DNA of 64,000 bases, from NCBI GenBank assembly GCA_963573305.1, contig OY754329.1, positions 135,147,422-135,211,421 on the forward strand. The letters are read 5' to 3'. This DNA comes from Pyrrhosoma nymphula (lineage: Eukaryota > Arthropoda > Insecta > Odonata > Coenagrionidae). Within the stretch, counting starts at the first letter, position 1. Each line of letters begins with the position of its first letter. The notes below the pieces were generated by a model. The model saw nothing but the letters and a program-made list of their open reading frames with translations, searched no databases and had not been told where the DNA came from. The position numbers and the translations under genes are program-made. Positions 24,236-36,473 of this stretch are shown one piece after another.

Positions 24236-25189
24236 AATAAAATAAGTTTTACTAAACTCAGAAATGCCATTCCACGACCATGAAACCGGGTTAGTAGTCA
24301 AGGAAATAAGAAATTTTCAGAACAAACTAGATTTCTTTGAGTATTTAATTTAATTAATCACAACCTAATATTAAGAGTGACAAAAAATAATACACACACT
24401 TCTAGATAATTATTATTTCAACAGAAAAGTGGCGCAACTCAGTTATTTGTCCAACTATGACATCGTATTTATTCGCTTCATAAAGGAAGACGGAGTGACT
24501 GAGAGCATGAAGAAATCTACTTGGAAACGTTAAGTTTGACTTAAGCCGCTTTTTGCACTAAATAACTTAGTTATGCATAAGGTACTGGAATTAAATATTT
24601 ACAACTCAATTTCAATATTTATTAACCTGCTACATTCTGGCTCCCAAGGCCTCAAATATCCACAAGGAACATTTTTCTAAGTGAAGCATCAAAACTCGTC
24701 ATTAGTTCGTTAACTATGCCTTCTGTATGACACTAAGTAGGAATGAGATGGAAGGATATCTAGGTTGCTATAATGCAGAAGTAGACATTTAGCGTTGTGC
24801 CGACTGATACCTACGGATGGAAAAGAGATTAATTAAAGGTTAACAGGCGAGGGAACAGACCTCAGATTGTCTTAAAGACATTTCAAGTATTTTTTTATTC
24901 CTCATGAGTGACGCTAAAAACAGAAATGAAAACAAAATTTAACATAAGTAACTTAAAGTATTTTCAGAAGAAATATTTACAGCGCACTAGGATGAGTATG
25001 AACACTATGAGTAAGCACACAAACTTGTCATTTATTTTTGCAAAAAGTAGAATGAAATTGATTATATGCACCTTACATTTTTCATGAAGCAAATGCTATT
25101 AAAGTTACACACCTAGAGTTAAATAAAGAGCTCCAAGTTCAACCTCAGGGCCATTTTCTGCTTCCACTCTATACAATCGATAGCCGGAA
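24236..25189. other. unassigned AT-rich sequence
   Basis: Nothing recognised. Confidence 0.5.
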
Positions 25190-25440
25190 GACACACAACA
25201 AGCTATTTCACTCGGGCTAGCGGCTCAATTCCAAATTAATCTTGCGAAAAAATGTTCGATCTCGATAAAAAAGATGAATGTGAAGGAGATGGGTGTAGCA
25301 TGTTTCTTCAAGTACCTTGGCTCGAAAAAATATAACAGCAACCACGCAAACTATTTACTGAGAGAGACGCAGTGCGTCATCCGCTCAAACCGCCTTCTGA
25401 GTAAAATTACCCAGCCCCAAGTGCTGTTCATTCGCTTAGG
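25190..25440 (+). pseudogene. possible LINE thumb-region relic
   Basis: A degraded frame includes FFKYLGSK (near 25305) and, after a shift, RNRLLSKITQPQ. This matches the order of the EFKYLGS...AKRRLLSK stretch downstream of the YADD motif in LINE reverse transcriptases. The reading frame is broken several times. The call rests on these short blocks only. Confidence 0.35.
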
Positions 25441-25564
25441 TGGGTAGTTGTGTTTAATGGACCTGAACAACGAAGCCCCATTAAAAATTACTCAACTTTA
25501 GTGTTCTAAGGGATTCTACAACATTCTACGGGATCACGTATAGAGGTGTAATAAATCCCTGTTT

Positions 25565-25790
25565 GCATGGTGGCCAGCATATTGGATTACAGCGTCAATG
25601 AGCACATTCGACTCCCGACAGTGGCAAAGATATTCACCTCCCACTCCCATTGAAATACGAGCTGAAATAGGGATTGCAGCAACGTGCTTATTGACTCCGT
25701 CCATCGGGCGGGATGTAAAACTGGTCATCTTTGCACTTTTCGTCACGAGGACGCTGATTCCGACACTTCTAAAGCACCATGTATATACCT
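25565..25790 (+). repeat. tRNA-derived SINE
   Basis: GGTGGCCAGCATATTGGATT (A-box-like) and CATTCGACTCCCGAC (B-box-like) are followed by AGTGGCAAAGATATTCACC. The body ends with GGGCGGGATGTAAAACTGG. The minus-strand open frame of 70 codons over it is a shadow. Confidence 0.55.
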
Positions 25791-25834
25791 AATGTCTCAC
25801 ATATTCTAAATAGCGCAAATAACTTCAGCAATGT

Positions 25835-26010
25835 TAGTGTAATGACTGGAGCAATTAATTCCCATCCTGAGGGCCCAGGTTCGAATTCCAGCAGGATTGG
25901 AGGTTTTTCGGTCGAATTCTTATCTCTACTTGGGTGCAAAGTACACCTCGTGTATCCATTCCGCTCTTCCTAACCGTGCATCGCCTAACCAAAACAGCGA
26001 ACCAATCAAC
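25835..26010 (+). repeat. tRNA-derived SINE
   Basis: AATGACTGGAGCAATTAATT (A-box-like) and CCAGGTTCGAATTCCAGC (B-box-like, near 25878) are spaced as in a tRNA-headed SINE. A body follows with GGAGGTTTTTCGG. The acceptor stem is not closed, so it is not a tRNA gene. Confidence 0.6.
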
Positions 26011-26696
26011 CAACAACTTCAGTCAATGCCCGCCACCTCGATTGACTGCTGCAAAAATAAAGGCAAAAAACATTATGCCTACTGTAAATACTGATTCATA
26101 TTATGTTTGTTATAATTATAAATATTTCTTAGGATATTAAGTAATTATCTTTTATAGTTTTACGTTTTAGAACGCAGGTTCTTTCGTATTCTATATCTAA
26201 TGCTTTCCAGCGAACCGCCACAGGGGCGTTAGACAGAGGCTAAGGCACCAGCCTAAAAAGGGAGGAAATATGGGAAAGGAATTGGAAGACAGAAAGGACG
26301 AAAGTAGATTGTAATGCTCACGGAGTGTCTCAGTGTCTTGTACCTACTACTGTTTCTGTAGTCACTTATGGTGCGTGGGAACATGGAATTTTCGTACCTA
26401 ACAGTTCAGCAGCTCATATCTATTATTTTGTCGCTTCTAAGCGTATCGGAGCGTAGCTTTAAGCTTCGTAGCGGATAACTAACCTTGGGCTGAATAGAGA
26501 AAGTTTGGAGTTACATTAGGAGAGAAATCGTACCAGTAAGATCTCGCATTAACCGGGAAATACGTAGGGCGCACAAAGCTGAGTTTTAAGGGAAAATTTC
26601 TTCCGATATGAAATTGAAATAAGTCAGAATCCAGTTCCTATAAAGCCATCAGAATACAATAAAGGAATTTTGTATTTCTATACTCAAAAGAGACTC
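26011..26696. other. unassigned sequence
   Basis: Nothing firmly recognised. CAGGGGCGTTAGACAGAGGC near 26221 looks like the edge of a MITE, but no partner end was found. Confidence 0.4.
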
Positions 26697-26793
26697 ATAA
26701 ATCTGAGACCAGCTAAATACCGAAGCCTTCACGAGAATTAGCATTGTAATATATTTGTGCTACTTGGTGCTATTCATTGTAATTTTACATCCG
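26697..26793 (+). repeat. direct repeat copy 1
   Basis: GAGACCAGCTAAATACCGAA to TTCATTGTAATTTTACATC is repeated with about 15 percent divergence at 27466-27576. The flanks are not shared. Confidence 0.75.
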
Positions 26794-27159
26794 GTGTACA
26801 AAATCACGAGAAACAATGGCTTTGAGCTATAATTATACTCAGCAATATTTCAATTTCTCCACTTTCCCATTAGTCGTTCTTCTGTCCATTATCCTATGAA
26901 TTTCTCCTTTGAATTGCGATGTCTAAAAAGTCATCAAAATTAGTCCGTGTGACTCAGTAAAAGATAATACCGTGGTAAGTCCCGGTATCCTCAAAATTGA
27001 TCAAAAGAGTGAACACCTCATTGAGTTCCATAATTGGCTTTAACCTCGCGGACGGTGGCGCTAAGCGCACGCTTCGGACTGCTTATTGACATCATATGTC
27101 TAGCAATCCTGAACACCTTGTTCCTATAAAGTCCTCAAACATCCTCAGGGGAGGAGGAG

Positions 27160-27240
27160 ACCTCGGTAGTTTAATTGGTTAAAGCACTCGGCGCGAAATA
27201 ACAGGAACCGGGTTCGAGTCCCGGTAAAGCGAACGATATT
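27160..27240 (+). repeat. tRNA-derived SINE head
   Basis: CCTCGGTAGTTTAATTGGTT gives the D arm, CACTCGGCGCG the anticodon-arm relic, and CCGGGTTCGAGTCCCGG a perfect T arm. GCGAACGATATTTCCCC follows, as in the minus-strand copy at 19.9 kb. The 5' and 3' acceptor strands do not pair, which argues against a functional tRNA. Confidence 0.7.
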
Positions 27241-27465
27241 TCCCCTTTGTAATATCGCACTCATCAAAATTTGGCAAAAAAAGGCATTTATAAGATCCGT
27301 ATAAAGCCAATGGTTGTGGAAAAAAATAAATAGTTGGTTACACTGACACTAGTACGATTCATACGACCGCCCGTTCATGAACCAACCATAACGACGATGA
27401 TGAAAAATAATTACTGCTTAATTCACGAAGGCACTAATGTGATGAGAAATAATCGATTAGCACGG

Positions 27466-27576
27466 AACTATGAGACCAGCTAAAGACCGAAGCCTTCACA
27501 AGTACAATCACATAGCAATGTCAAATGACTGTGATAAATTTGTTCAACTTGATGCTATTCATTGTAATTTTACATC
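27466..27576 (+). repeat. direct repeat copy 2
   Basis: Partner of the repeat at 26697-26793, 770 bases apart in the same orientation. It could be paired terminal repeats of a lost element or two independent insertions. Confidence 0.7.
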
Positions 27577-27903
27577 AAAATATCACTTTTTTGTTAAAAC
27601 TTGTCAAACGTAGTGGCTAAATTTGTGCTCTTTGGCTTTAAATGAAGTATGACGCAATACAAAATTGAGGGCTATTCGCCATGATCCATCATATCCTTTC
27701 AGGTCCATTCCACTGCAAATTCCTCCGTCTTGCACATGACAGCGTGGCCGATAAATCACGAGGCGTGAGAATCCGATTTTGCCATTTAAACGTCTACCCA
27801 ACCAGATGGGCGTGCCACATCACGCTTAGTGTTTCGGACGATCTTACTTCACCGGAACTTCCCTCACATCCTCACGATCAAGACCAAACTCGGCTATATT
27901 ACG
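27577..27903. other. unassigned sequence
   Basis: A minus-strand frame (27801-27604) contains NGKIGFSRLVIYRPRCH and CSGMDLKGYDGSW. It looks less repetitive than its neighbours but matches nothing I know. Confidence 0.3.
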
Positions 27904-28316
27904 GTTAAATTTTCCATTAGGTAACCGGTATTCCGGTTGAGTCATTAAGACAGCTTAAAGCAACGAATGCTCAATAATCAACCATTTAAACGTACCAACT
28001 GGCAAAGCATGTAAAATATTTTCCACGCTAAGTACAGTTCCAATCAATGGGATACTTCTTTGTCAGTAAAAAGAGGAAAATAAAAGCTTACTCAATTCAA
28101 CTCAAACAAGGAAAAAGCTATTTCAGTTAAATTTGCCATTAAGTAACCGGGTTTCCAGAGGAGCCATTCAAGCAGGCTTACACACGGAATGCTCAATTTT
28201 CAACTATTTCAGTATACTCACAAAGCATGGAATATATTTTTGTCCCGAAATAGAGCCCCAATTATTAGTATATTAAAATGAGGAAAAAAGCTGACTGCTT
28301 TCGACTCACCGCATAA
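27904..28316 (+). repeat. diverged tandem duplication, 222-bp period
   Basis: GTTAAATTTTCCATTAGGTAACCGG at 27904 returns at 28126 as GTTAAATTTGCCATTAAG followed by TAACCGG. The order GAGTCATT/GAGCCATT, GAATGCTCAAT, CAAAGCATG, ATATTTT and GAGGAAAA is kept in both units. Divergence is substantial, so the duplication is old. No function is evident. Confidence 0.8.
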
Positions 28317-28481
28317 TGAATTTTTCGAGCCATCGTAGAAGAGATGTTACACAGGAGCAAACAGCTCTCAGTCAGGATCTCAGCAGAGGGTCAAGTGAAG
28401 GAACAAAGTGCTATGGATCACTTGAAGCTTAACTGAAAGAGAATTTTTTTCTATTAATAACTTTATATATTTATTATCTTC

Positions 28482-29000
28482 TTTATATATAAAAGTCAAT
28501 GTATGTATGTATGTTCCACATCTCCTCCTAAACCACAGGACCGATTTTGATGAAATTTGGAACACATGTTTGTTACTGGTAGACAACAAACACTGTAGGG
28601 TTCAATTAACCAAAACCCTATTTTTTTCAGGGTTAAGGGTGTGATCCTTACTAATATGTATAAAAATGTAATGGTGTCTGTCTGTCTGTTGCTCCATCAC
28701 GTAAAAACTACTGAACCGATTGAGCTGAAATTTGGCATGTAGATAGAATAAATATCTGGTTGTATCATATGCTATATTAAAAAGATCTAAGGGTCCCCAA
28801 AAGCCCCCGAAGGTCCCCCCTGGTGGTCCATGCTAAGCATTGTATTCGGTGCAGTGGTTTCATTTTTGCTTTTTAAAAGTACATTCACTCAAGATATAGG
28901 GCTGGAATTTTTTTTATCGGATGGCTGAATCAATATAATTTCTAATTTTATCAATCGATTTTCTTCTACGCTCCGTATTTGTCTGAAATTCATGTTTTCA
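28482..29000 (+). mobile_element. Helitron/Helentron-associated terminal repeat
   Basis: TATATATAAAAGTCAATG is followed by ATGTATGTATG and ACCGATTTTGATGAAATTTGG. A second unit follows with GTCTGTCTGTCTGTTGC and GAACCGATTGAGCTGAAATT. This is a widespread arthropod repeat style, and it precedes Helitron protein relics by 1.1 kb in the same orientation. Assignment as a Helentron 5' region is inference from position and from memory of the family. Confidence 0.45.
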
Positions 29001-30099
29001 GTTGAAAAATCTCACATTTTTATCTGAAATCAACAATAACATATTTCCTTGACAACCATAGATTTGATTTTCAAAGGATATACCCGCCTCTAGCATTGAA
29101 ATATCACGTTTTCCTGCAGGCCCAATATAGTACGTAGAAAGCAAATCCGTATAAGAAGGGCCCAGAGTCCCAAGGGCTCCATGATAGATTGCTTCAGGGG
29201 TTAAGCGATAAATTCAATGCATATTTATAACAAGTATACCCTTCAACGTCTATATCAAAGTAGCCCTTAAAGGGGCATCCAATGTATATGAGAGAACACT
29301 TACGGAGTAAACAATACACATAAAGGAAATTAATTGATTACACACACAATTATATGTGGAAGAATATTTACGTGCAGCGAATATCAATGGTTATAATGCC
29401 TCTGTTGCTACAACAAACACGGCGTTGTTTATTATCGTTTAATACTCAGATGTATTACACGTAGTGAAACCGTCTGCCTCTAATTACGATTGCGAACTAT
29501 TTTTGAAACCAATTCCCACATCATTAACGTCACGAGTTATTTATATGTTTAAAAGTGTTAAAGTGCAGTTAACTTAGGTACATTCACTCAATCATCGAGT
29601 TACCCATTCAAGACTCTCGCTCGCCGCTGTGTTTCCCCTCCTTGGACTTAAAAATATATCCATCCACATGCCTAATAGAAAAAAGAGTAACCTTTCGAAT
29701 AAATCTTCTAAAGCAAAAGGAATGTCTTCTTTGCGAGAAAATTAGCCCTTGCAATAAAAACGACCGAAGTTAGACTTGGATGCTCAAAGACATGACCACC
29801 AGTGATCTCATGATAATCTCCCCGTGGTGTTTCTCGGGTTACGCTAAAATCCGCACAAATTTCATTCTTACCCAACATACGGACGGGTAACCAGCTCTAA
29901 ATCTGGTTCGAATACAGACCCATCTGTTTCGAACCTTCAATCTGTTTTAAGATGGTGGAAATTATAATGATGTCACTACATGCTTCTTACCCTAAAGAAG
30001 AACGGAGATTCTGCGCAATTAACGATATCCGTGCATGGAAATCTACAAGTGCACTAATAATCACCATATATTTTTTATTTAGCAACCGAAACCAATGAT
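29001..30099. other. probable Helitron interior, unreadable
   Basis: Lies between the terminal-type repeat and the Helitron Rep/helicase relic. No frame can be followed. A tRNA-like GGTTCGAATAC at 29908 is weak. Confidence 0.35.
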
Positions 30100-30630
30100 T
30101 ATGGCTATGCCGAAGGCGCAGTCCGGGTGATAGAGGATTCATTGGTCAAAAAAACATGGCTTCGCTGCCATTACTCCTCTTGACGTTATCAAACTGCTGG
30201 ATTGTACCCTTCTGTCCAATCCTGATTAATATACTCAACGCACATATCAAAGTTGAATAGTGTAACTGAATTAAGTCATGGAATGCAAATATATGTATGT
30301 ACACAAGGGAAGCGATCAAGCTGTTAATCACTCAGAAGACGGCTCAAGAGAACCGTAGGGACGAGGTGACCATCTATCAACCTTTGCTACTTAAGTAGTA
30401 ATGAGTCTGTATGGCCGATTTTTGGGTTTCCCGTGCATGAAAGAGAACCAACAGTCACTCATCTCTCCGTGCACCTGGAAAACGGTCAGCGTGTCTACTA
30501 CAACAAACACAACATACAAGATAGGTTACGAACTCCTCGAATGACCACGCATACAGTTTTTCTTCAGGCTTTGCGATTATCTTATAAAATAAGTTTAACG
30601 TTTTTCACACCCGTTGAATTTCAATGGGTA
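30100..30630 (+). pseudogene. Helitron Rep/helicase protein relic
   Basis: Shifting frames on the plus strand give family blocks in the right order: WIVPFCPILINI, AHIKVE.CN, KYMYVHKGSDQAV, SEDGS, DEVTIYQ, then an open frame with IFGFPVHEREPTVTHLSVHL and ENGQRVYY. These correspond to the region between the Rep domain and the helicase of Helitron/Helentron proteins in arthropods. Helitrons replicate by rolling circle. Several shifts and stops make this copy dead, and the helicase motifs downstream are absent. Identification rests on remembered conserved blocks. Confidence 0.8.
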
Positions 30631-31530
30631 TCTTTCGCTTGTCAGTGATAAAACGCTCACTGTCATTTTTAATGCACTAAAGACCAAAAGGTGAAAACTG
30701 ATGAGTCATTTAGAAGTTCCCATTGGTCAGCAAATATTGCAGCAGGCATTGAATACAGCACGAATAAGATTTTAAAGAGTATCAATTGCATCACAAGAGA
30801 TGCTGTAATAAATTTAATGCACATATTAATAGTACAAAACACACGTTTTTTTATACAAACATATTGGTTTTTAAAAATGTTCAAAACAAAGAATTTATAA
30901 TAAAATAGATTGTATAAAATTTTCCTATATTTCCCTTCGTTTAAATAAATTCAAAATTCCTGGAAGGGATCCGGGCTTCGTGAACCACCACTGGCTAAGT
31001 TACTGGTGTAGAGCGAGTATTCCATCCCATTACACGTGTCATTCAATACTCCTTGGAGGTTCTGAGCATAACCCTAGAATAATCAGTCGGTGGATCAGTA
31101 TGAAACGAATCAAGTAAAAATATACAACAAAGTATCTTGAAATTGAATGAGCTTAAATGTGATTTTGCTCAAATTCCCGGCCAACTATATATGATGGGAT
31201 AAAAGGTTGATGCTTCACACCACCCGTAAGCATTGCCAAGAGAAACTACGCAATTTTTGATTTGTAGTAAATGCTGCTGAATATATTTTTGTTGAATTCA
31301 ATGCTTTTTATATTCTTTGAAAGCAGTTTTGGCGACATTTTTTACAAAATTCTCCAATTTTTCTCTCAGTGAACTCTGTAAGTTCAATTGCATTTTCAAA
31401 TCAAAGTAAAAAATTATGTCAAATGAAGAAAATCAAGTGGTTTTTGCAGCTTGGAGTTGTGAGAAGTTATTTGGAGTCTTGAATTGCATTTAAAATAAAT
31501 AAAAACTCCTTATAGCTCCCATATTGACAG
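30631..31530. other. unassigned AT-rich sequence
   Basis: Nothing recognised. Overlapping open frames on opposite strands at 30669-30900 show no motif. Confidence 0.45.
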
Positions 31531-31769
31531 ACAGGTTTTATCGTTGTTGAAGGTTGTTCGGGCTTCCCACCGGATTAAACTCTCCATGTCTGCCGACGTT
31601 TCGATGAACGTGTCGTACATCGTCATCAGGGCACGTACATCAGGGCATCAAGACGACACGTACATCGAAACGTCGGCAGACATGGAGAGTTTAACCCGGT
31701 GGGAAGCCCGGACAACCTTCAACATCATCATACGCCGGCAAAGCCTTAGATCTTTCTTCACAGGTTTTA
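31531..31769. mobile_element. hammerhead-type foldback element
   Basis: Arms of about 85 bases pair from 31546 to 31723 (GTTGAAGGTTGTTCGGGC and its complement). The left arm, read on the minus strand from 31629 to 31598, shows CTGATGA, C, GATG, a loop, CATC, then GAAACG. The right arm keeps GAAACGTCGGC but its CTGATGA side is altered. ACAGGTTTTA occurs on both sides (31531-31540 and 31760-31769), a plausible 10-bp target-site duplication. The layout is that of two PLE-type terminal repeats joined head to head. Confidence 0.75.
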
Positions 31770-33477
31770 GCGATTACGCAGCCATTTTCAAGGCTTGGAA
31801 ATGCTTATTGAACATTTTTAAGCTGGAAAACGACCGAAAAACAGCAGATTCCTGAGTGGATTGTACATTTATTCGATATATAAGAATTATTTTATTTCAT
31901 CCATGACTAATGCAAGTTTTTGAGTGCCCATTTACCCAGTTGAGAACCGGTTAAGCTCAAATTTCTGAGGAATAATATTTTAAACAAAAGGGAAACGTAA
32001 CAGAAACGAATGAAAATGTTCTAAGAGAAGAAAGAAAGCGTTAAAGCTTCCATTAAAAGAAGGCGAATGGAGTTTGCACGCAATTAATGAGGACGGCGGT
32101 GAGAGACACATGAGAATAATGAGGCGGAAAAGAGTTGACGGGGTGCAATTGAAGTGAACGTGCCATAAAAAGGTTCTTCTTCACTGGAATCTAAATAAAA
32201 AAACAAAATTGAGTACAAAAGTTACCCCAGAGACGGAATGAAATAATCAGCTGAATCTGTTTGCTTGAGAGATGGAAAGTTCTACTAAGGAAGAGATTCC
32301 ACGAGTTGAGAAAAGAAAGTGCTGAAAATGACGGGATAAAAGAATAACTGAGGAAGTCAGCAGATGAGATTCTGCTTTCTCTTATATATGAGGGGTCTGC
32401 AGAGAGTTGAAATGGATTAAGACGACTAGAGTGCAACATTAAAACAGACTGTCGTTGAGTCAGATTGATTCGGTTTGTTACAATTGTTAAGGACCCTAAC
32501 GAGAGCAGAAAAAAAATCTCTGTCGAGGTAAAAAATAAGATGTGAAATTGTGTTGTTCTCGATTAGAAAACCCGTAGTTTTAATTCACACTTTGATAAAT
32601 CAGACATTGCTATTTTAAAATCAAAGTTATGATCAATGCCAGAAAAATGCCGTGAGCCACATTTGAAGGCATGATAGCGTAAAAACTGTGTCAGCACAAA
32701 TAAGTCACAAAATAGCCGTGATGAAGTTGAAATCTCATTCAAATGAGGGTAAAAGGTAGAAACAAGAGTAAAATCATAAGCGCTATGCAGTCTAAGATAT
32801 TTAAAAACTCCGCTTGAGGTATGCAACCAGAGCTCTGGTGGGGTATACACCTAAAGATTTATAGGTACTACTCAGAAAACCGCTGCAAGAGTGTGCGAGG
32901 CGTTAATTCGTAAGTCGTGAAAACAAAAGTAGCTAACGAAATCGGAAAGGAAAATGGATTAAATATTAGATGAATTTGATGCATTGCTGCTCAGCTGCCT
33001 TTGGACCAGTTTTATAACGTCTAGTTAACGTTTACCGGAATATAATGTATCCTTTTCGTTTACTTGTAGTTAACTAGTTTTGAAGAGTTTGGGGTTTGCA
33101 TATTGCATCAGACTGTTTGTTAGCCGACATGTGAGTTATAGACAGGAGAACGTCTTAGCATCGATTTTCTCACCGAGAGAATATATTTAACCAGAGATTA
33201 TAAAACCAAACCTTGGTATTTTGTACGTAAATGTTGAGTCGGGAAACGAATTCTTTTACCTATATTTTCGGCAGCCTTCCATAAACAGTCATTTTTGCCT
33301 AAACTACGGATTTGATATATTAATTGATCTGCTCGAACAACTCCACGTAGAGATCGGGTAGGTGACTTGGCTTGACTACTGCCTTCCATTTTAAAAACCC
33401 AGGATCGGCTTTCAGCAAAGGAGGAGATTTTTCAACCGAATGAAATATTCGGATACAAAGAGAAAAACGCTTCAAGC
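31770..33477. other. unassigned sequence
   Basis: No gene recognised. The stretch around 32030-32110 is mildly purine-rich. Confidence 0.45.
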
Positions 33478-33565
33478 ATAGTAACCGACGGCGCGGCGGA
33501 TGGGACGTTAAACTGTGGTTTTCTTTCGCTAAAAGTAGACTAATGCCTGCGAGTTTCACTCCTTG
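33478..33565 (+). repeat. possible SINE body fragment
   Basis: GGCGGATGGGACGTTAAACT resembles the body of the SINE at 25.7 kb (GGCGGGATGTAAAACTGG). No tRNA-like head remains. Minus-strand frames over it are shadows. Confidence 0.3.
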
Positions 33566-34111
33566 TTTTCTAATCTTCCAATATAATCTTTCCATTGCAT
33601 TCTAATAAGAGCATTCCTCCATTTACAGATCCTATCGTTCTCAAAATCAACTGCGTTATCTTCATAATTACCTACTTAACCTTCACGGTCGGAATGATTC
33701 CACATGGTACTTGGATTATAATGTCGGCCACAGAATGAAAATGTCAGCCTTAAATTCTAGAAAGAATTCTGCCACATAACAATGAGTTCAATATTCTATA
33801 GATTCCCATTCTAACGCAGAGTCATATGAGGAAAATGATTCCCGATCATCGTTCGGCATATTCTAAAATTCTCCTTCCATCTTTATTCACCTTTTCTTCT
33901 CAGGAAAACCTTTAATCTGTGGTACTCTATTCAATACGATGGCATACTGTAATTGCGCTAAAAAGTATAAAGCCGATATATTCCTTCAATTCATACCTCA
34001 ATGATACCCCATTATCCATCGGCTTGAATTTAAGCATTAAAATAATGATGTAATTCAATCGAGTTTATAAATGGCAGCACTACTCCTTGTCTTAATTGAA
34101 ATACACTAACA

Positions 34112-34391
34112 ATACATTTCGTAATGAATAAAAAAGACTGGCAATTTTCCACAAGAATATAGTTTTAATCGACCGGTTTCGGTGTACAACACCACCATCA
34201 GGTGATGGTGTTGCCATCAAATTTCTAGCCCGCAACCTTCGATTTATGCGCCGTTACCCTCCTGATGATGGTGTTGTACACCGAAACCGGTCGATTAAAA
34301 CTATGTTCTTGTGGAAAATTGTCAGTCTTTTTCATTCATGATGTTATTCCACAAAATCAAGCCTGAAACAAAAACTTACATTTCGTAATGA
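34112..34391. mobile_element. hammerhead-type foldback element with 15-bp target duplication
   Basis: TACATTTCGTAATGA occurs at 34112-34126 and 34377-34391. Between them, arms of about 78 bases (34124-34202 and 34261-34338) form an inverted repeat. The right arm reads CTGATGA (34262-34268), T, GGTGT, loop TGT, ACACC, GAAAC (34283-34287). The left arm on the minus strand is the same except CTGATGG. The 58-base centre contains a 38-bp SINE fragment (34222-34259) identical to 34711-34748. No coding sequence. Confidence 0.82.
34262..34287 (+). ncRNA. hammerhead-like ribozyme core
   Basis: CTGATGA and GAAAC enclose a 5-bp stem (GGTGT/ACACC) with a 3-base loop, the conserved core order of a hammerhead. 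One unpaired T lies between CTGATGA and the stem, as in the other copies. Stem I, stem III and the cleavage site were not modelled, so activity is unproven. Confidence 0.5.
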
Positions 34392-34594
34392 TTTACGAAT
34401 GATATGCTCGTCTAAAATTCATAAAATTACGCCAAAATTCCCAATTTTTCGTCACCAACATTTTGCGTAACAAAATGAACTGAATTATTTTTTTCCAAAC
34501 TGCGGGAAAATTTTGGTGGCCGGCTTAAATTTTGGCTCGGCCTTCTTTCGGACAAAAACTGCATTATACTCGAAAACGCTTATTTTTTATTCAA

Positions 34595-34775
34595 TAGCGA
34601 GGCCCATTAAAGTTTTTTTTCATGTCCTCTGATGGCCAGGTGTGACTTGCCGTGAATTTAGTTCAGTAAAATCCATGCCGCGACATCGCTGCAGCCGTGC
34701 CCATGGCAAGTTTCTAGCCCGCAACCTTCGATTTATGCGCCGTTACCCACCGGGCTAATCAGGTCGGAATTCCTT
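34595..34775 (-). repeat. tRNA-related SINE
   Basis: On the minus strand, TAGCCCGGTGGGTAACGGCG (A-box-like) is followed by CGAAGGTTGCGGGCTAGAAA (B-box-like) and a GCCATGGGCACGGCTGCAGC body. A 38-bp piece is identical to the centre of the foldback at 34.2 kb. Confidence 0.5.
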
Positions 34776-36473
34776 GCTCGAGTGCTCCCTTGGGCCGGAG
34801 CCAATTCCACCCCTTGTCCGCCATTATCCTAGTGTTCATTTAAGCGCCCGTCATTTTCAGGGTCTCGTAGGTCAAAGACCAACATCTACACCGGTAAAGC
34901 GGGCTACTCGCGTTCAGCGTGTTTCATAAGAGCGTATCGTTTACCAGAAGTCTCTGATCCCGCATTCATAGGTGCTAAGCAGACCACATGTAATCGTAAA
35001 AGGTGTGCACACACACGAAAAAATAGGACAAAAAGTGGAATGAAATATACAATGCCGAATTTTCCACGAGATTTGATTAAAATTATACTATCGGCGTTTC
35101 TACTCAATAGCACACACCTAGCCGAAAATCACTATTTTTCTCCACATTTTTCATTTATTTAAAGGCTGAAGTTTCAAATATCAACTGCCAGTTTCAAAGT
35201 AGCGATAGTCGATTGCCTAATTCTCAGATTTACCTTGGTGAAAAGGCAATACGTTGGTTTGGGCAAGGAAAGCTGTTGCAACTAAAAAACCACGTCAGTT
35301 TTGGTTTTTAATGTTTCCTTGAAGGAAATGCTTCAATACAATTAAATATCAAAATCAGGTGCGCTCAAACACAATTTGCAGGGGAGAAAGTAACGAATTT
35401 GAACTCTAACGAATGAGATTATACAAAGCGACAAAATCATTTGCCTTGGACTGGGATAGGACTACAAAATTTCGCACATAACCAACTTTTTAATTAATAA
35501 AACCAAAAATAGGTTTGAACAGGTGAATGATTTTTAAAATATTCAATGTATCACATTCGTACTACAGGTGGATGAATCCACAAATCGCGGATATAAAATA
35601 ATTCCTCTCAATATTGTGCTTATAAATCTATCATTAATATTATAAAAGCGGTTGTGGAAATGCAGCATCAAAAAAGAGAATACATAAAGTAATACACATA
35701 CAGTCCTACACCAGTAAAACTTACAGTCCATTAGGAGGATAAATTAGTCCAAATGAATTGTCCAAAAAATTGAACAAAAATTTATAGATGAGTGTATTGG
35801 CGGACAAACTACATGTAAGGCACTAAAATTCATAGATTATAGAAAATAAATGATAGAACATACGAGACGATTGCACAGGGGAAAATTGAAGCCATCAAAA
35901 TGCGATCTCCGCCATGTTCTCATATTGCCATATCAGTTGTGCAGTTTACATGCCGAAAACATGTATTTGTAGCAGAACTGTCGCGGTACCGTATTAAATT
36001 ATCAATAAAAATTCAAATTTGCAATAAGTTGAAAAAAGCAGTGTATTATTCATAAAATTTATGGGCACATTGTGCGCGATAGGTATGATAGGTGGATCAC
36101 TTTTCACGAAAAACGAACAGGCTTCCCTGTCATACGTCAAGACGCCATGAACGTGATTTTACTAACGTATTCTTTTATTTAAATAAATTTTAAATGCCAT
36201 AACATTAACCCTCGATTTTCAGTGGTAGAAGACAATCTTATTGAAAAATTAGCAATTATTTTTAAAGCCTTATCCTGCGTCCTTCTCCTTGATCCCAAAC
36301 AAACAACGATTACTATTTGGAAACGGCCAAATTTTATGTGAAGCACAATTAATGGTGCATAATATCACTTTCAGAACGTAAACATCATCCACATGTAGCA
36401 GATATGTAATGGAATAATTTTGAATAACATCTTGTTCGTATAAGCCCCCCGCTGAAATTCGCCTTGAATTAAG
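34776..36473. other. unassigned AT-rich sequence
   Basis: Nothing recognised. Confidence 0.5.

Noticed and set aside
27160..27240. Functional tRNA gene
   Set aside because: The T arm is perfect but the acceptor strands do not pair and the same unit recurs at 19.9 kb with SINE flank.
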